From contig OX485805.1 of NCBI GenBank assembly GCA_950295325.1, positions 26,649,501 through 26,713,500 on the forward strand: a stretch of DNA of 64,000 nt. Direction: 5' to 3'. This DNA is from Polytrichum commune. Taxonomy: Eukaryota > Streptophyta > Polytrichopsida > Polytrichales > Polytrichaceae. The notes under the pieces are model-generated. The model was not told the origin of the DNA, did not search any database, and was given only the letters and a program-made list of their open reading frames with translations. Numbering within the stretch: the stretch's first letter is position 1; every line of letters begins with the position of its first letter. This document shows, in pieces, positions 59,095 through 64,000 of the stretch. Both the position numbers and the translations under genes were made by a program.

Positions 59095-59380
59095 GGCGTT
59101 ACTAAAATATCATAAAATATACATACTAAATCAGCACACTAAATTTAAGTGTCATTTTAGAATGACAAAGACAATTTCAAATGGTAAGTCATAAAAATTA
59201 TAACCTCAATGTTAATGAGGATTTTGTAATTTTATTTGACCTCCAAGTTAATAACGTGCTTCATTGATGGTTTCATTTCCAAAATGAAATCCCAATGAAT
59301 TGCTTATTGACGAATTGGAAGTGCACATATATATTGGATTTTAGACCTTGAAGGCGAAGTGCACTCAATATGGGATTTGT
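59095..59380 (-). repeat. Inverted third copy of the 25838/26318 unit
   Basis: Minus-strand match including CACTCAATATGGG, GGAAGTGCACATATATATTG and CATTTTAGAATGACAA. It lacks the TTGTCCTTCA array. Confidence 0.65.
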
Positions 59381-59394
59381 AGTCAAGCGGCCTT

Positions 59395-59660
59395 CAAGAA
59401 TGCAAGGGCAATATTTTTTTCGAAGTTGGGTGGGGCGGGCAGCAGTTTTCGGTCGGGTTCAAAAATTTCCCTGGAGGCTGCCCCCGCCCGGATCTGACAC
59501 CCCCATAGTTCGTATGGGCGAACTTAATGTCCACCCGAGCGTACTTGTCATCCCTCCAACAGAAAGAAAAACAAAAGCAACCTAACCTTTAAATAAAGAA
59601 TGTGGTGTTTGGAGGTTGCTTTTTTCCAACTTGATAGAGCAGTTGACATCATAAGTTGCT
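59395..59660. other. GC-rich fragment plus F piece
   Basis: 59430-59500 is GC-rich with an imperfect inverted repeat (GGGGCGGGCAGC and GCTGCCCCCGCCC). 59570-59690 is an inverted F fragment. No gene. Confidence 0.4.
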
Positions 59661-61950
59661 TCAAAGCTCCCACATGAGTCGGTGCAAATATGTCATTTTA
59701 GTTGAGATGAATCAGCCACAAAGTAGTTTCATGTCGGATGCCAGACGAGAGGATGCTACGTTCGAATGTGGAAATTCACAGGGCTCTGGACTGGAGCAGG
59801 GACTGGAGAGATTTTTGGGCATTCATAATCGGTTGAGGTCCTTAGTGTTTGCAAGCCCAACCGGTTACATCATGTCGACATCCTCCGGGTTTCCTATATT
59901 GTTAATTTCAGGTATATTCTATAAGTTCCTTATAAAATGATGGGTCATTTTCCCACAGTCTTCAACTCCAACCGGTTATTCCTCAAACTCACAGCCAATC
60001 CCAACGAATGAGTCCAGCAATGGATGGATGCGTTTGTGGATATAACTATGGAGCGATTATCATCCATCTCCTCTGCAGCTTCATGCGTCCTCTCTCTATG
60101 ACTAAATCTTTCTCGAGCTCGTATTTTGTTACACGCTTAAGTCATTTTGGTGAGCGGGTCTTAAGCACACACATTTCTCTCTTGCACCCATTTGTTGGAG
60201 GGATGAAAACACGCAACTAGTGGGAGAAATTAAGCAAATTCAAATTGTGTCTGTACCCATTATCCTCATGATATACTGAGCTCCTATGAACATCTTATTC
60301 ATTGTTAAGTGAAGATTGTTTTCCTCATTACATGAATAGATGGATCTCTCTACTTATGTTCTCTGTTGAACTAAGAATGGTTAACAACTTTTGAGCACGT
60401 ACTCCAATTTTGTTGAGACACATGTTTTCTTATATCCGCTTTTAGATCCACACATTACCACATGTCACTCAAACATAGGTGTCCATTTACGAGCAAAGTT
60501 TAGTTATACCCACTTATCTTAGTAAATATTTGAAGGTTTTGGTCTACACTAAATGTCTCAAGTAGTGAAGGTGGGTGAATAGTGAGAGGTGGGTGAATAG
60601 TGAGGGATGGGAAATAGTCAAGGTGATGCTAAATTTCTTTACGCTATGATATTTCTTGGCGCCTGGGAGTTATGAAATTGATTGACCCACACTAGTCTTG
60701 ATGATTGTTGCCCAATACAAACCGTAATGAAGAATTGTATAACACTAAAGACTTGGGTATTGTAGGGGAGAGGCGCAACCAATGCCTTCACTAGTACGTT
60801 AAGGTTTTGCTTGGTCAATAGGAGCATTTGGCAACAAACCTCGAAGCAGCCAAAAGCCAATACCATGACATTGCCACTAGCCATTCCCACTCCGTGCTCC
60901 CATCTTGCAACCCGTGGGGCCCATACAAGCTCGGTTGACACTTACGTGTGTTTCCTTCAAGTTTCTCTTGAGGTAAACCTAATATAATCTCAATATTGCC
61001 TATTGAGAGGATATATTGTCAAAGCTCTTGCCATTCAAAGTGGCTTTGAGGATAAAGAAAACAGTATTTAAGATTAAGTTGTTCATTACTTTCACAAAGG
61101 CCACATCAACAAATGTGCTCGGCAACCAAGAAGGCTAGTGTGCCCACAAGGAGTTTACAAAGTCTACCCAACCACAATTTGGTAGCTAAAGTGGATGCTC
61201 ATGACACGATCTCCTCGTATTCAAGAGTTTGGACTTTGTTGTCAAAGAGTGCTTGGCTTCTAAATATTTGGATAGAAGATGATCAGTGCAATAAATAATT
61301 AGTTCAAAGTTATAAGGCCCACACTAAGAGAAGAAAAAGAGTAAGGTAAGTAGGATTCACAACTAGGATGCACTCTCATCCCATGTACAAACTACCGTGA
61401 GTGTAGAAAAGGGTTTTCCTTGAGGCATTGGAGAACATAATACATGACGGGGATATGAAATTTCATTATAGTCTCTAGAAATAGAATGCTACTGAGATTT
61501 TAAAAGTAGAGGTAGAAGTATAAAAGGTGGTCCAAAAGTTTGGAGAAAACATCGACGATAAATGTGTTGTTTGTGTTTGATGGAATGGAGAGGGAGATGG
61601 AGGCAATGTCTTCATTGCCCTCCGTGGCCGTTCCGATGCTTAGGGGGTGCACTTAGTCTTTAGGTTATGACTCCACAAGTTCAAAGATACAACACCATGA
61701 ATCCACCACCATGTAAGATTTGGTAGTACGTGTAGTAGATTTTGACAAAATATACATACCTCACAATATGGATTTATATTGTGGATGAATTGTAGGGGAA
61801 AAATATGAATAGGTGTCTTGGGGAATATGTAGGTAAAATACATGGGTCTCCATGAAATTGGATACAAAACCAATAGTGTTGCCAAATTGCATAAGTCTTG
61901 TAGAAGAGGGTGTGGACGGGTATGGATATTGGCGATTCACACATATTCCC
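59660..61950 (-). repeat. Repeats D, core and R1, inverted (order as at 17.05-19.77 kb)
   Basis: Read on the minus strand: R1 head (61950), tail, core (60195-59985), then D (to 59660), the same order as 17052-19770 (+). It lacks the TA-flanked MITE, giving a second empty site near 60640-60660. Confidence 0.75.
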
Positions 61951-62668
61951 TTCAATCCACAGATTGCATGATTTGGATGGCTTCCTCTTCGCACTTGGAA
62001 TTGCTAACATCATAGCTCCATGTTAGGGTTTTGAATAGTTTGTATTGGCAAAAACTATTGTTTAGAGGGAGATTTGTTTGAGTTAGTTGGTTGTTACATG
62101 TTTTATGCGCCATAAATGTGAACATCTCAAAAGGTTGTTATATTTAATGAAGCAAAGGTAGATATCCAAAAGGGGGCCCTAAAGTTGAGAGACAAATATA
62201 GACATGTTAATTTCATCCACTTCACATTTTCATCCATTTATTTTCAGATGGTCATAGTCCTCAATGACTACCATGCGTCTTCTTGTTAGGATAGATTTGG
62301 GTTCTAGGTTTTTACAAACCAAAGGTTGTTGGAGCTCTCATGGGTTTCCTTTAGTTATGCTCTCTAGATTGTGGCTAAGTTAGGGTGAGTTTCCATGTAG
62401 GCCGTCGCCCACTAGATTCTAGATAATAGTTGGTCGGAGGTGTTCGCATGTAGTTAAGCACAAGCCACAAACCACATTCAAGCAATTTGCTAGAATGTGG
62501 AGGGCTATGGACACATGCTGCTAGACTGTCATGTTAAGCCCACTAAAGAATCTTTTAACCTACAAGTGTCGGTGGCAGAAGGATTAAGACCAATTGAAGA
62601 CTCAAGAGAACCAATGATGGACTAGATCTCAATCCTTGATAACCAAGAGGAGGAGGTTAGTAGGCGGG
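61951..62668 (-). repeat. Spacer S, inverted copy
   Basis: Minus-strand match to 16430-17050. It carries the AGTCCTCA empty site at about 62255-62262. Confidence 0.65.
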
Positions 62669-63230
62669 CACGGGTAGGTCACTCTAAGGCATTTTTGTGC
62701 ACCACGTGCGGCTGGGGTTTTTTTTGTTTTGGGGCTATTTACCTTCAAGGGTTGAATTAAAGCCTCCCTATAATTACTTAAATTTCAAAAATGGCCCATT
62801 TGTTTGCACCCTTCCATTACTTATATTGTCCAAGTCACTGTAATTTTTTGTACTCTATATTCCTTCTAAATAATAAAAGCTAATCTACTTCCTAACGCAT
62901 TGATGAGTGTTAAGGGAAACCATGGAAACAAAGAAGGGTGCAAACAATAATATCATTGCAAACAAAGTTATGAAGAAAATACATAGGAGACCATAGCAAA
63001 CATACTAAACATACCTTCTAGGATCCTTATCTTCAGCCCCTATATTAATTTTACAAAAAAATAATGGCCCACATTTTATGTCCATCTAACTTACTTATAA
63101 TGGGATTGTCTACATTTAATGGCCCCTTCATTATTTGGAATTCCTTTATGATTTTTATTTCAAATGATTTTAATCCTCTCTATATTATGCCGCACGTCGT
63201 TTTTAAAATGCACTAAGTGACCTACCCGTG
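62669..63230. mobile_element. MITE with TIR CACGGGTAGGTCACT, 8-10 bp target duplication
   Basis: 562 bp, starting CACGGGTAGGTCACT and ending AGTGACCTACCCGTG. TAGGCGGG flanks it at 62661-62668 and 63231-63238. Counting one base fewer on each end of the element gives a 10-bp duplication, GTAGGCGGGC. The unfilled relative at about 16416-16430 (-) has a single copy. The exact superfamily (hAT with 8 bp or Mutator-like with 9-10 bp) cannot be settled. AT-rich interior without coding capacity. Confidence 0.85.
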
Positions 63231-64000
63231 TAGGCGGGCCAGATTTGAGAAGATGGGAGTAGCAAGTTGGTACATATGAACCCTACCCCACCAGGTTCCA
63301 TTTGCATATGGGTGTGTTTGTACTTATTCACACTAGAATCGGGTGGGCGAGCGGCCTACTCAGAAACTCACCCTTATTGTGTGTGCTCTTATCATTGTTT
63401 GTTTCTTACAATCATTGAGTTACATGCTATGAATGAAAAACATTCAACGATTTTCTCTTCAGAAAAGTGAAAGTGGCTTTTTTATATAATAAAGGTTCAT
63501 TTAAGTCATGATGTATAGTTTGTACATGTAATGGAGGCATTTATCACATGAAATTGAAATCCTTTATATAAAGACGTGAGTTCATTTTTAACATGTTGTA
63601 AGTATGTTTACATATGCTTTCCTCTATAAATTTCTTGTATATAGGGAGTTTAATTCAACAACGACCCACGCACATCATTTAAGGTTCCCATGAAGAGTCC
63701 ACCCCCTGGGTACATTGGACCTTGCCATATTTCTAGTAAAGAGTGGGTCACATCAAACAACCCATCTTAAGAAATTACATAAGTATAGCCCTTGTCATAA
63801 ACATTGAAAGAAAAACAATAGACTACATTTAATTGTTGGTTGCACACACATAATCATAAAGTTTACACTAAGTGCAGCTCTTGAGTTCCAGTGGGGAACT
63901 TGAAAAACACTTGAGGTATCAATATGTCCTTGAGCAACAAACTTGCGCTCAAACTTCTCAAAGGAACCCCATATACAACTGCAATATTACACCAATCGAT
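63231..64000 (-). repeat. Spacer S end and repeat R2 head, inverted, cut by the window
   Basis: 63231-63340 matches 16300-16425, and 63340-63900 matches 14990-15560 on the minus strand. It lacks the tail module present at 15600-16290. Confidence 0.65.

Overview
The window is nuclear DNA of a land plant, probably a seedless one (bryophyte, lycophyte or fern). It is AT-rich, has GT-AG introns, carries a TIR-NBS-LRR immune-receptor gene, a fragment of a plant V-ATPase subunit B gene and a MULE-like SWIM-domain transposase gene, and is otherwise filled with diverged repeats and small non-autonomous DNA elements. The lineage is inferred from protein style and is not proven. I see no bacterial, plasmid or viral genes.

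Layout. 1-3604 (+): a MULE/SWIM transposase-like gene cut by the left edge. It has two in-frame stops and one intron holding a regular array of seven palindromes. 3605-4500: its duplicated 3' end, a tRNA-like element and a small GCTCA array. 4.5-11.8 kb: mosaic repeats (R1, E and F), an insertion with a small ORF, and a hAT-like MITE with a target duplication. 11.99-12.95 kb: V-ATPase subunit B fragment. 13.29-13.90 kb: 160-bp tandem repeat. 13.9-31.8 kb: (+) copies of repeats R2, D, R1, E and F, a TA-flanked MITE, and a TTGTCCTTCA minisatellite. 32.0-35.8 kb (+): the TIR-NBS-LRR gene, with all main NB-ARC motifs. 35.8-38.6 kb: duplicated pieces of its 3' end and two unassigned coding-like exons. 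40.1-40.6 kb: second copy of the hAT-like MITE. 42.5-43.45 kb (-): dead Tc1/mariner transposase. 43.5-46.4 kb: hairpin-rich region. 48.5-49.67 kb: low-copy DNA with a degraded (-) coding fragment. 49.7-64 kb: more R2/D/R1 copies, mostly (-), a second V-ATPase B exon copy, a second NLR 3' fragment, a GC-rich captured fragment and two further MITEs.

How it fits together. The repeats share modules. A ~210-bp 'core' occurs 11 times, and in several places unrelated coding-like or GC-rich DNA begins exactly where it stops. Comparing repeat copies inside the window supplies empty sites for four MITE insertions, so their termini and target duplications can be read directly. The block at 14.8-19.8 kb reappears inverted at 59.7-64 kb, bracketing the NLR locus. 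Only the NLR gene looks potentially functional, and even it has a doubtful TIR-NBS linker. The transposases and the V-ATPase copy are clearly damaged.
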